A stretch of DNA of 64,000 bases from DATHTS01 sp965219305. Its GTDB lineage: Bacteria > Acidobacteriota > Blastocatellia > Pyrinomonadales > Pyrinomonadaceae. The notes below the pieces were generated by a model, which was given only the letters and a program-made list of their open reading frames with translations, did not search any database and had not been told where the DNA came from. The stretch covers positions 992,001 to 1,056,000 of the forward strand of contig OZ244725.1 in NCBI GenBank assembly GCA_965219305.1. The letters are read 5' to 3'. The position numbers were made by a program, and so were the translations under genes. Positions within the stretch are counted from its first letter, which is position 1. Each line of letters begins with the position of its first letter. Shown here in pieces: positions 18,883-28,500 of the stretch.

Positions 18883-18883
18883 G

Positions 18884-18915
18884 TAAAGGCAGATCAACTT
18901 TTTAATCTGCCTTTA
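18884..18915 (-). terminator. Intrinsic terminator of the TonB-dependent receptor gene
   Basis: Perfect 11-bp stem (TAAAGGCAGAT with its complement) and a 10-nt loop, 20 bp past the receptor stop codon. Confidence 0.75.
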
Positions 18916-18935
18916 CTCAAAGCGATTTTTTTTGC

Positions 18936-19658
18936 TTAAAACAGTTCCAAACTCGTTCCGGCAATAAATGAACGTCCGCGAGCCGGAGCGAAAACGTATT
19001 GTTCCCGATAAAAACGGTCAAACAAGTTAGTTACGCCAACATTGAAACTCATTTTGTAACGCTCTTTCTTATATATGTAACCGCCGCGAATGTCGGTAGT
19101 TGCAAATCCCGGTTCTGCGCCTCCGTTATCAGTAAAGAAGGTTCTCGAAAGTCGTTCCTGTTTATTGACAATTCGCGTAGTAAAATCTACATAATAATTG
19201 CTCAAAAGATTTTGCCAACGAAGATTCAAAACGGTTTTTAACGGTGTAATCGTGTCCAAAGGTTCACCGTTATCGAGATTTTCACCCCGAAGATAACTTA
19301 TGTTTCCGCTCGGCGTTAAAAATCCGAGTCCGATTTTTACAGGATATTGCAGATCGGCTTCAAAACCTTGAATTCTCGCCCGCGAAACATTTTGCGTCTG
19401 GTAAAGTCCGAGAGAATTCGGTATCGAAGCTACAAAAACGGACGACAGAAAATTTTTGTATGTGTTGTTAAAATATGTAAATGAACCCGCAAGTTTTGAG
19501 TTATTATATTTTAATCCTGTATCGAAATTAACGCCGCTTTCAGGTTTTAACGTCGGGTTGCCCACGACAAAACCGCCGACCGAACCTGCCCCTGTAAAAA
19601 ATCTTTCAAAAAGATTAGGAACACGGAACGAACGTCCGATTCTTCCGGTTAAGCTCAA
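18936..19658 (-). CDS. TonB-dependent (heme) receptor, C-terminal fragment after a frameshift
   Basis: The C-terminal 240 residues of the outer-membrane barrel, ending in an aromatic residue (L-E-L-F) as outer-membrane proteins do. It starts only at a weak TTG and has no signal peptide. It carries S-F-R-V-P-N-L-F and N-P-T-L-K-P-E, close to the FRAP and NPxL motifs of bacterial heme receptors, although no His lies between them. It continues the reading of the fragment at 19667-21400: adding one A to the AAA at 19670-19672 joins the two as V-Y-K-I-V-D-S-L-S-L-T-G. So this is one gene of about 820 codons broken by a 1-nt deletion (or a sequencing error). Confidence 0.85.
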   Translation of the reverse strand: MSLTGRIGRSFRVPNLFERFFTGAGSVGGFVVGNPTLKPESGVNFDTGLKYNNSKLAGSFTYFNNTYKNFLSSVFVASIPNSLGLYQTQNVSRARIQGFEADLQYPVKIGLGFLTPSGNISYLRGENLDNGEPLDTITPLKTVLNLRWQNLLSNYYVDFTTRIVNKQERLSRTFFTDNGGAEPGFATTDIRGGYIYKKERYKMSFNVGVTNLFDRFYREQYVFAPARGRSFIAGTSLELF

Positions 19659-19666
19659 ACTGTCAA

Positions 19667-21400
19667 CTATTTATAAACTATACCGAAATCACCAGTTACC
19701 GCCGTCTGAGAAACGTCAAGCCCGTTTTCCAAGCCGGCAAGTCCCAAAGATTGAAGCACGTTCTGCGAAACAAATTGTGTTACTCCAAGCGGAATAACAA
19801 AACCTTCGGTCGGCTTGGATTTGGAAATAAACCGATCCACACGAACTCCGCCGACCAATTTCAATCGGGTCGTCGCTTGAAACTCATCCTGAGCAAATAC
19901 TGCATAACTTCCGTAACTCGAATCGGGAACACTCTTTGAAAGATCGCGCGTGATAACCTGAGCCGGCGGATTTGCCGCGAAATTCGGCGAGTTAGTTTCA
20001 ATAAAACGATCATCTTTATTTGTATCGCGGAAAAAACTAAATCCTGCCGTCAAGAAATTGTTGTTTCCCAGAATCCAGTTAGTTTGCAAATCTAATCCGG
20101 TGCTGTCGGTATCGGTCACGGTTTCGCTGAATTGATTAACAAAATAAGGTCCGAAAATTGGAACATTCAAAATGTTTGTAAAATTTCGTTTCTGTTTTTG
20201 AAAATAAACATTTGCCGAAACTCTTGCCAGATACTTATTAAAATTCGTCCCTTCGTAACCGGCGTTAAATTTATCGCGGTCGGAATAAGGAAAATAAGCG
20301 TTAAACACACCGACTAAAGTTGGCGAACCGATGTCGGCGGCGCGTCTTCGCGTGTAATTGAACTTCAATTGATTACTGTCATTCAAAAAAAATCTCGTGG
20401 TTAGCTGAGTATTTCCGCCGTGAGATTGTGAATTTAGTACTTCTCTGTCAGGCGTAATACCGTCAACGGACGGGCTAAAATTTAACTCGCCTGATTTTCC
20501 GGCAAAATAATTTTCGTATCTTTCAAGCGTCTGAGCCGCGCGAAACGAGAAATATTTATTTGATCCCGTGACTGCCAAACTTCCACGCCTGCCGTGTTCG
20601 TTCGAGCCGTAATAACCACCAAAAGAACCGCCTAAATGAAAACTGCCGTCGGTATTTCGCGGCGCATCTTTTGTAATAATATTGATCGTTCCAGCCAGCG
20701 CGTCCGTGCCGTAAAGTACCGAACCGCTGCCGCGCACAACTTCGAGCGTTTCTATTTGATTTGTATCAACTAATCCTATTTCGATGCCGGAATTTGATGT
20801 TGAAGTTCTGCCGTTATTGAGTCGTTCGCCGTCAACTAAAACCAGAACCCGATTGCTGTCTAAGCCGCGAATTCTCGGTCTTACTTGAAAGGAACCTTCA
20901 TTAACGGTTGTAACTCCGGGCAAATCACGAAGAGCATCACCGATTGTTGAAACATTTTTTTGCTCGATTGCTTCCTGATTCAAAACACTGACCGGAACCG
21001 CCGTTTCGCTTGTCGAAAGTTGCGTTCGAGTCGCGGTGACACTGACTGTTTCGTTTATATTTCCCACTGAAAGTGAAATATCTAAATTGCTTACTGATGC
21101 TCCTTTTTCTAGAGTTACGTCCTTGATTTGGCTTGAGAAACCGACAGCTTCAATTTTGATACTGTAGTTTCCAACCGGAAGATTTAAAAAATCAAATTCT
21201 CCTCTTTCATTTGTTTGCGTTTTAAATTCTCTTCCCGAAGCTTTATTTTGCGCGGTTATGTTCGCGCCCGAAACTACTGATGTATTCAAATCCGTAATTT
21301 TGCCCGACAACTCATTATTTCTATCTTGAGAAAATCCGGCATTTCCTGTTAAGGCAATCAATAAAATTGCAAATACTATTATTTTATAATTACTAAGCAT
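19667..21400 (-). CDS. TonB-dependent (heme) receptor, N-terminal fragment before a frameshift
   Basis: 577 residues: signal peptide (1-24), a carboxypeptidase-regulatory-like beta-sandwich (about 28-110), then the TonB plug (about 118-240; S-V-T-A-T-R-T, D-A-L-R-D-L-P-G-V, V-R-G-S-G-S-V-L-Y-G-T-D-A-L-A-G) and the first barrel strands. It stops at TAG 19667-19669, in the middle of a barrel strand. The rest of the barrel is in another frame downstream. It imports its ligand across the outer membrane using TonB energy. Heme is inferred from the neighbouring hemS-type gene, the FRAP-like motif and the Fur-type box upstream. Confidence 0.88.
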   Translation of the reverse strand: MLSNYKIIVFAILLIALTGNAGFSQDRNNELSGKITDLNTSVVSGANITAQNKASGREFKTQTNERGEFDFLNLPVGNYSIKIEAVGFSSQIKDVTLEKGASVSNLDISLSVGNINETVSVTATRTQLSTSETAVPVSVLNQEAIEQKNVSTIGDALRDLPGVTTVNEGSFQVRPRIRGLDSNRVLVLVDGERLNNGRTSTSNSGIEIGLVDTNQIETLEVVRGSGSVLYGTDALAGTINIITKDAPRNTDGSFHLGGSFGGYYGSNEHGRRGSLAVTGSNKYFSFRAAQTLERYENYFAGKSGELNFSPSVDGITPDREVLNSQSHGGNTQLTTRFFLNDSNQLKFNYTRRRAADIGSPTLVGVFNAYFPYSDRDKFNAGYEGTNFNKYLARVSANVYFQKQKRNFTNILNVPIFGPYFVNQFSETVTDTDSTGLDLQTNWILGNNNFLTAGFSFFRDTNKDDRFIETNSPNFAANPPAQVITRDLSKSVPDSSYGSYAVFAQDEFQATTRLKLVGGVRVDRFISKSKPTEGFVIPLGVTQFVSQNVLQSLGLAGLENGLDVSQTAVTGDFGIVYK

Positions 21401-21429
21401 ATATTAAATCCAATCTATTTTTGTGAAAT

Positions 21430-21444
21430 TGAAAATCATTTTCA
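21430..21444 (-). promoter_or_regulatory. Fur-type operator upstream of the receptor gene
   Basis: TGAAAAT-C-ATTTTCA, a perfect 7-1-7 palindrome matching the Fur consensus layout TGATAAT-N-ATTATCA in 13 of 15 positions. It is 30 bp upstream of the receptor start. Iron-responsive repression is inferred. Confidence 0.7.
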
Positions 21445-21676
21445 TTATTCAAATTAGTCAATTCATTATAATTCGTCAAATATGAATTTAATTTATTGAC
21501 TTATGTAAAAGATAAGCCAGCCTGACAACTAAATATAATAATTTGTCATTAAGTATAAAACTTATCGTGAATTATTCATATATTACCATTTGAATAGAAC
21601 ACATTGCATCTTTTTTAATGGAATAATGATCAATTTAAATTATAACTTTTCATTAAATCTCCCGTCATAAAACAAA

Positions 21677-21697
21677 CTTGACAACAACTCACTCAGG
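21677..21697 (+). promoter_or_regulatory. HAIR-like operator (HspR site) in the dnaK promoter
   Basis: CTTGACA-N7-ACTCAGG matches the HspR inverted repeat CTTGAGT-N7-ACTCAAG at 11 of 14 positions with exact spacing, and it overlaps the -35 element of the dnaK promoter. The hspR gene is the third gene of the operon, so autoregulation is expected. Confidence 0.65.
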
Positions 21698-21706
21698 TAT
21701 TATACT
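21678..21706 (+). promoter_or_regulatory. Vegetative-type promoter of the dnaK operon
   Basis: TTGACA (21678-21683), a 17-bp spacer and TATACT (21701-21706), close to the housekeeping consensus. The dnaK start is 79 bp downstream, preceded by a GGAG ribosome-binding site. Confidence 0.8.
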
Positions 21707-21784
21707 TGTTCAAGGCTCAAGTTAGGCACAGGCTTTATTTAAGGAAATTTAGCCGTAAAAAACTTTTTATTGGAGAATTTATAA

Positions 21785-23740
21785 ATGAGTAAAATTATAG
21801 GAATTGATTTAGGAACGACAAACTCGGTGGTCGCCATTATGGAAGGCGGCGAACCTGTCGTTATTACAAATGAAGAAGGCGGTCGAACGACTCCTTCTGT
21901 CGTGGCGTTTGCCAAAGACGGCAATCGTCTTGTCGGGCAAGTCGCCAAACGTCAGGCGGTAACAAACCCGGAAAACACGCTTTATTCGATCAAACGCTTT
22001 ATGGGACGGCGTTATGATGAAGTTGCCGAAGAAATTTCACAAGTTCCCTACAATGTCGAAAAAGCGTCGAACGGCGATGTAAAAATTAATGTTGACGGCA
22101 AACAATACAGCCCGCCGGAAATCGCGGCGATGGTGTTGCAGAAATTGAAAAAAGCCGCCGAAGATTATTTGGGGCAAAGCGTTGACAAAGCGGTTATTAC
22201 AGTTCCGGCGTATTTTAACGACGCACAGCGTCAGGCGACGAAAGACGCGGGAAAAATTGCCGGTCTCGAAGTTATGCGAATCGTCAACGAACCGACGGCG
22301 GCGGCGTTGGCTTACGGTCTTGACAAGAAAAAAGAAGAAACTATCGCTGTTTTTGACTTTGGCGGCGGAACATTTGACATTTCCGTCTTGGAAGTCGGCG
22401 AAGGCGTGGTTGAAGTTAAATCAACCAACGGTGACACGCATCTCGGCGGCGACGATGTTGATGAAATGCTTGTTGACTGGATTATCGGAGAATTCAAAAA
22501 AGATCAGGGAATTGATCTGCAATCCGACAAGATGGCGTTGCAGCGTCTGAAAGAATCGGCGGAAAAAGCCAAGATCGAACTTTCGACGGCGATGGAAACC
22601 GAAATTAACTTACCATTTATCACGGCTGATCAATCAGGACCGAAACATTTGGTTATGAAATTGACGCGCTCGAAATTTGAGCAGTTGATTCAACCGATTT
22701 TAGATCGTCTGATGCCGCCGGTCGGCAAAGCTTTGGAAGATGCGGGATTAAAACCTGCCGATATTGACGAATTGGTTCTCGTCGGCGGTTCGACCAGAAT
22801 TCCGAAAGTTCAGGAAATGGTCAAAGAATACTTTGGCAAAGACCCGAACAAATCGGTTAACCCTGACGAAGTTGTCGGTTTAGGCGCAGCGGTTCAAGCC
22901 GGAGTTTTATCTGGCGACAAAACTGATATTTTATTGTTAGATGTTACGCCTTTGACGCTCGGAATCGAAACTTTGGGCGGCGTGTTCACGGAGATGATTC
23001 CGCGCAATACGACGATCCCGACGCGCAAATCGGAAATTTTCTCGACTGCTTCGGACAATCAAACTTCGGTCGAAGTTCACGTTTTACAAGGTGAACGTCC
23101 GATGGCAGGCGGTAACAAGACGCTAGGTAAATTCCATTTAGTCGGCATTACGCCCGCACCGCGCGGCGTTCCGCAAGTCGAAGTTACATTCGATATTGAT
23201 GCGAACGGAATCGTCAATGTCTCGGCGAAAGATGTCGGCACGGGACGTGAGCAAAAGATCACGATCACTTCATCGTCCGGTCTATCGAAAGACGAAATTG
23301 ACAAGATGATGAAAGAAGCCGAATCACATTCGGGCGAAGATGCGAAACGCAAAGAAGTCATCGAAGCGAGAAATCGTCTGGACGGACTTGTTTACAGCGT
23401 CGAAAAATCTTTTAACGAAAACAAAGAGAAAGTTGATGCGGCGGCGGCTTCCGAACTCGAAGCAGCGATCAGCGAATCGAAAACCGCTCTCGCGGGCGAA
23501 GATACGGGCGCGATGGACAATGCGTTTGGTCGTCTGCAAACAGCTTCGCATAAACTCGCGGAAGTTCTTTACGCACAAGCCGCACCGGAAGGCGGAGCCG
23601 AAGAACAAGCAGCTTCAGCGACTGCCGGAAGTGAAGGCGATGCTTCTTCGACAACAAGCGGCGCAAGCGACGATGATGTTATTGATGCCGAATACGTTGA
23701 TGTTGATGAAAATGCCAGCAATGACGAAGAAACCAAATAA
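21785..23740 (+). CDS. dnaK: Chaperone protein DnaK (Hsp70)
   Basis: 651 residues, full length. The N-terminus I-G-I-D-L-G-T-T-N-S-V-V, the phosphate-binding F-D-F-G-G-G-T-F-D-I-S and the V-L-V-G-G-S-T-R-I-P motif define the Hsp70 ATPase; the substrate-binding domain starts after D-V-T-P-L-T-L-G-I-E. The C-terminal tail is acidic (D-D-D-V-I-D-A-E-Y..) as usual. It is an ATP-dependent chaperone working with DnaJ and GrpE in the cytoplasm. First gene of dnaK-dnaJ-hspR, with a HAIR-like operator in its promoter. grpE is not in the window. Confidence 0.98.
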   Translation: MSKIIGIDLGTTNSVVAIMEGGEPVVITNEEGGRTTPSVVAFAKDGNRLVGQVAKRQAVTNPENTLYSIKRFMGRRYDEVAEEISQVPYNVEKASNGDVKINVDGKQYSPPEIAAMVLQKLKKAAEDYLGQSVDKAVITVPAYFNDAQRQATKDAGKIAGLEVMRIVNEPTAAALAYGLDKKKEETIAVFDFGGGTFDISVLEVGEGVVEVKSTNGDTHLGGDDVDEMLVDWIIGEFKKDQGIDLQSDKMALQRLKESAEKAKIELSTAMETEINLPFITADQSGPKHLVMKLTRSKFEQLIQPILDRLMPPVGKALEDAGLKPADIDELVLVGGSTRIPKVQEMVKEYFGKDPNKSVNPDEVVGLGAAVQAGVLSGDKTDILLLDVTPLTLGIETLGGVFTEMIPRNTTIPTRKSEIFSTASDNQTSVEVHVLQGERPMAGGNKTLGKFHLVGITPAPRGVPQVEVTFDIDANGIVNVSAKDVGTGREQKITITSSSGLSKDEIDKMMKEAESHSGEDAKRKEVIEARNRLDGLVYSVEKSFNENKEKVDAAAASELEAAISESKTALAGEDTGAMDNAFGRLQTASHKLAEVLYAQAAPEGGAEEQAASATAGSEGDASSTTSGASDDDVIDAEYVDVDENASNDEETK

Positions 23741-23741
23741 C

Positions 23742-23850
23742 CAGTGAGCGGTGAGCGGTGAGCAATTCTGCTTATCGCTTAAGCTTTAATTTTTTGATAA
23801 ATTATTCAAGGGAATTTCAAATCCTGAAATTCCCTTGAAACGGCTCACTG
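23742..23850 (+). repeat. dnaK-dnaJ spacer: heptamer repeats and a strong hairpin
   Basis: Just after the dnaK stop are three tandem heptamers (GTGAGCG, GTGAGCG, GTGAGCA at 23744-23764). The start of this block, CAGTGAGC (23742-23749), is the exact complement of GCTCACTG at 23843-23850, so the whole spacer can fold back. Inside it is a perfect 13-bp hairpin (23807-23819 with 23825-23837, 5-nt loop) without a T-tract. It is likely an mRNA-processing, stability or attenuation element setting the DnaK:DnaJ ratio. Confidence 0.65.
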
Positions 23851-23856
23851 ATTAAA

Positions 23857-25023
23857 ATGGCAACCAAGAAAAATTACTACGAAATACTCGGCATAAAAAA
23901 AGATGCAAAAGCCGACGAGATAAAAAAGGCTTATCGCAAATTAGCCAGAAAATATCACCCGGACGTTAATCCGAACGATAAATCCGCCGAGGAAAAATTT
24001 AAAGAAGTTCAGGAGGCATACGACGTGCTTTCGGACGAAAAAAAGCGGAAAGTTTTTGACCGTTTCGGTTATTATCACGACAATCTCGATGCAGATTCGC
24101 CGTTCAGCACGGGCGCGTCAGGCGGTTACAGCGGCGGCGGAACGGGCAGTTACGATTTTTCCGGTTTCGATTTTGAACCCGGCGGAAGCGGCGGCGGAAG
24201 CGGCGGTTTCAGAGATATTTTTTCCGATCTATTCGGCGGCGGAGCAAAACGAGAACCGGAAGTTCCGCGCGCGATTCCTAAAAAAGGTCGGGACATCGAA
24301 ATTCCGCTCGGTTTGAGTTTTGAAGAAGCCGTAACGGGTTTGACGACTAATTTAACTGTCAATCGTTCCGAACAGTGTTCGCGTTGTCAGGGCGCGGGCG
24401 ATACGGGCGGTCCGGTCGTCGTCTGCCCGACTTGTAAAGGAACGGGACAAGTTTTGAAAACCGGTGGAAGATTGCAATTTTCGCAAACCTGTCCTGACTG
24501 CGAAGGCACGGGAAAACGCCGTCAACCTTGTTCGCAATGCAACGGTAAAGGGACGACTCCAAAGACCGAACAGGTAAAAGTTAGAATTCCTGCCGGAGTT
24601 GATACGGGTTCGCGCGTTCGCGTGGCGAAAAAAGGACACGGCGGACGACTCGGCGCACCGCCGGGAGATTTATTTATCGTAACCAATGTCGGAAAGCATC
24701 CGTATTTTACGCGCAAAGGTGACAATATATATGTAACCGTTCCGATCACGGTCAACGAAGCCGCACTCGGCGCAAAGATCGAAGTTCCGACCGTTTCGGG
24801 AAAAGCACAATTGAAAGTTCCCGCCGGAACACAGTCAGGACAAAAATTTCGTCTGAGCGGAAAAGGTTTTCCGAGTTTGAGAAATCCGAATATGAGCGGC
24901 GATCAGTTTATCGAAGTAAAAATTACATTGCCGAACATTATTTCCGAAGAAACAAAAGAGATTTTGCGGCAATTTGAAAAAGCAAATCCCGAAAATCCGC
25001 GAAAAGCGATGGGATTGGAATAA
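23857..25023 (+). CDS. dnaJ: Chaperone protein DnaJ (Hsp40)
   Basis: 388 residues with the full type-I layout: J domain with H-P-D (about residue 34), a glycine-rich region (about 80-125), four CxxCxGxG-type zinc-binding repeats (about 170-225), and C-terminal substrate-binding domains. It stimulates DnaK ATPase and delivers substrates. The start at 23857 has no good Shine-Dalgarno and sits just after the dnaK-dnaJ hairpin. hspR starts 1 nt after its stop, so those two are translationally coupled. Confidence 0.97.
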   Translation: MATKKNYYEILGIKKDAKADEIKKAYRKLARKYHPDVNPNDKSAEEKFKEVQEAYDVLSDEKKRKVFDRFGYYHDNLDADSPFSTGASGGYSGGGTGSYDFSGFDFEPGGSGGGSGGFRDIFSDLFGGGAKREPEVPRAIPKKGRDIEIPLGLSFEEAVTGLTTNLTVNRSEQCSRCQGAGDTGGPVVVCPTCKGTGQVLKTGGRLQFSQTCPDCEGTGKRRQPCSQCNGKGTTPKTEQVKVRIPAGVDTGSRVRVAKKGHGGRLGAPPGDLFIVTNVGKHPYFTRKGDNIYVTVPITVNEAALGAKIEVPTVSGKAQLKVPAGTQSGQKFRLSGKGFPSLRNPNMSGDQFIEVKITLPNIISEETKEILRQFEKANPENPRKAMGLE

Positions 25024-25024
25024 A

Positions 25025-25408
25025 ATGAAGAAAAAAGTAAAGACTTACACAATCAGCGTTGTGGCGGAACTTTACGAAGTTCATCCGCAAACATTACGCC
25101 TTTATGAACGCGAAGGTCTTATTAAACCGTCGCGTTCCGAAGGCAATACGCGACTTTTTACCGATTCCGATCTCGAAGAACTCGAAGTCGTTTTATCTTT
25201 GACCAGAGAACTTGGCGTAAACCTCGCCGGAGTCGAAATCATTCTCAATATGCGTAAGAAAATGAGCGCAATGCAAAAAGAGTTTGAACATTTCATCGAA
25301 TATCTGAGAACACACGCCGGAGAAATTTCTCAACACGTCGAAAATCTCTCTGATAGTCAGGCACTTATTCACGTTTCCACCCGCCGCCGCGATCTTGAAA
25401 AAGAGTAA
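25025..25408 (+). CDS. hspR: Heat-shock repressor HspR (MerR family)
   Basis: 127 residues from the ATG at 25025; an upstream in-frame start at 24974 lies within dnaJ and would add an unrelated tail. The N-terminal winged helix-turn-helix has the MerR signature (V-H-P-Q-T-L-R-L-Y-E-R-E-G-L-I-K-P..R-S-E-G-N-T-R-L-F), followed by a dimerisation helix. HspR represses chaperone operons through HAIR boxes, with DnaK as co-repressor in characterised systems. Its place in dnaK-dnaJ-hspR together with the HAIR-like site upstream of dnaK makes the assignment strong. Confidence 0.92.
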   Translation: MKKKVKTYTISVVAELYEVHPQTLRLYEREGLIKPSRSEGNTRLFTDSDLEELEVVLSLTRELGVNLAGVEIILNMRKKMSAMQKEFEHFIEYLRTHAGEISQHVENLSDSQALIHVSTRRRDLEKE

Positions 25409-25524
25409 TTTAATAGAAATTTACTTTTTCTTAACATAACTCCGCTTTACAATGATTTTTTTTAAAGGCAGAATTAGACGATTCTTTTTTTTAACAAACA
25501 TTTTTAACAATTAGGAGATATTTT

Positions 25525-28500
25525 ATGAGAAATATATTTGGAAAATTTCTATTTTCCCTTTTTTTACTGAGTTTATTTTTTACAATCAACATTTTTTCAC
25601 AAGATTTGGATGACGTTACCATTAGCGGCAAAATTGTTGATACAAACGGTTTAGCTATTGTAGGGGCAACAGTTACAGCCACAAGAACCGAAACCGGCAT
25701 TGAAAGAACAGTTACGACAAATGATGAAGGAAGATACAAAATAATCGAACTTCAACCGGGAACATATTCCGTGAAAGCTACAGCAAATGGTTTCGGTGAA
25801 ACGATCAAAACAGAACTTCAGACAATTTCAGGTCAGAGTGTTCAGCTTAATATCAAACTTGATCCCGCAGGCGTTGTGATTGATCCGATTGAAGTTACAT
25901 CCGATGACGCACCAACAATTGACACAACCAGAACGGTTGTCGGCGGAACTATTACTCAGAGGGAATTAGAAGAACTTCCGAACTCTTCAGGCGATGTTCT
26001 GGATTTAGTATATACACTGGGCGGAGTTGATGAAGAATCTTTTTCAACGCGCAATCTGTCGGATGACCGAATCGGCAGCGGCAGCGGCACGATTAACGAA
26101 TCTTCCGATATTCAGGGAACTGGAATTTTCTCGCTGTCCGGCGGCGCGGCATATTCTACCAATATTACTATTGACGGTTTAGATAATAACGATGATCGTT
26201 CGGCAGAAGAAAGATTTCAACCGCCGATTGATTCGGTTGCCGAAGTTCAAGTTATCACCAATCAGTTTTCGGCGGAATACGGTCGTGCTTCGGGCGGTCG
26301 CATTAACATCAGAACAAAAGCCGGGGCGCGAAAATTTCGTGGACGTGCATATATGTTCTATGAAAACGCCAAACTAAATGCTAACACTTACAACAATAAT
26401 CTGCGTGGTTTATCAAAACTTCCGTTTAAGGAACTGAGACCAGGCGGAACTTTAAGCGGACCGATTCCCTTCTGGTATTTCAAAAATAAGACGTTTTTTA
26501 TCTCTTCATACGAATATCAGGACAGAAATGCCAACACATTAATTGACACCGCGCTTCCGGTTCTTCAAAATCCCCGTTATCCGCTTCCGATGCCGACAAA
26601 TTTGGGAACTACCAGAATTGATCAAAACGGTAATAACGAACCATTTGCACAGATCGCAGATTATACGAGTCAAATAAATACTCCCACCAACAGACACAGA
26701 TTTACCCAGAGAATTGACCATAATTTTACGGATAATCACAATATAACGCTGAATTATTCTTTGGGACGAAGCAAAAATTTTCGCCAATATCGCGAAACGA
26801 CAAGGTTTCTCGATGATACTTTGATCGGCAGAACTCGCGACAGCGATTCTTTTTACCTAACTGATAACTACATTTTCAGCGAAAAACTCGTTAATCAGTT
26901 CCGTTATCAGTATTCGACATACAGACCTGATTTTGCGACTGACGGTCAACAGAATCCGGTTGTTATTGTTTATGTTTCCGATGACAGCCGTAATGGTGCA
27001 GATAATCGGGTTAACGGTTCGGTTGTTCTCGGAAATTCGACAACCGGAGCCACGCTTCGCAAAGAAACTCGGCATCAATTTCAAAATACTGCCAACTATT
27101 TATACGGAAACCACACATTTCGTTTCGGCGGTGACGTTCAGTTTATCGAATCTGACAACACAAATTTAGCCGATGTAACCGGAACATATAATTTTGACAC
27201 CGTTTACGGCTTTATCAACAATGATGTTCTGCGCTATCGCCGTAATTTCGGGAGACAAACTATTCAGAAAAATACTTATTACGGTATATTTCTTCAAGAT
27301 GACTGGAAGGTCAGATCGAATCTATCACTAAGTTTCGGACTTCGTTACGAAAGAGAAACTCTTGTAAATGATAAAAACAATTTCGGTCCCAGATTTGCCG
27401 TTGCTTATTCTCCGGGAAAAGACAATAAATCTGTCTTTCGTTTCGGCGCGGGAGTTTTTTATAATCGGGTTTTGTTGAGAACTCTCGATGATTATTCACT
27501 TGGCTCTCAGCAGCAAGCGTTCGACAGTCGTCTCCTTTCCGCTGCAAATCCGGCAACCGGAATCAGGGCTGACAGAGTTTGCCAAAATCAAACTTCTGCA
27601 AGTCCTGATTACAACTCCGACAGATGTCGTTTTCTCAGATTGGTAAATAATAGTTTTCCGAATCCACCGACGCTTGATGAAATTCGTCAACTGCAAGGAC
27701 AAATTGATGTTAGCCGCGGATTCATTAACTCTACAAACTTTACCCGACTTATTGAGCCGGGAATCAATATTCCTGAAAGTTACCAACTTAACCTTGGTTA
27801 CGAACGCGATTTAGGAAACGGTTTTGCTTTAGAAGCAAATTTCACTTATAACAAATCCGCGCGTTTGTGGCGCGAAACAAATATTAATGCTTATGTTCTT
27901 CCAAATGGTTTTGCAACTTACACAGATTTCCTCTTATCTCTAGGAACTACGACAGTTAACGGAAGTCCTACACGTTTTGTATTGGGAGATAGAAATGATC
28001 CGGTAGGAATTAGTACGGTTGGCACTGTTAAAACCGTTAATTTAAATACTACCAATAATTCACAAGCTACTGATAATACATCACCGATTGAACTAGCTCG
28101 TTTAGCATTAGATGCGAATTTGAACCGGCGTTATAACAATTCACTTGGTCAAGTTGAACAAGTAAGTGCAATCGGACAAAGCGTTTACGAAGGATTGACT
28201 GTTGAATTACGTCGCCGTTTTCGTGATCTCGGTTATGGTTTCAGATCATCATTTCGTCTGGTTTACGTATTGTCACGAACCCGCGACGACGGTTTTGTAG
28301 ATACCAGTTCAGCCCAAATTCCGGGAGACTTCAAAACCGAACTGAGCGCGAGTGGAACAGATCGCCGTCATAAATTCAGACTTTCAGGCACAATGGAAAC
28401 TCCGAAGTGGTTGGGCGGAATAAGTTTTTCGCCAATTATACGCTTAGAATCAGGCAGACCGTTTAATGTTTCGATTGGCGGAGTTGACAGAAATCTTGAT

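Noticed and set aside
21705..21721. Second HAIR box (CTTGTTC..GCTCAAG)
   Set aside because: Both half-sites are recognisable, but the spacing is 3 bp rather than 7, so it does not fit the HspR consensus.
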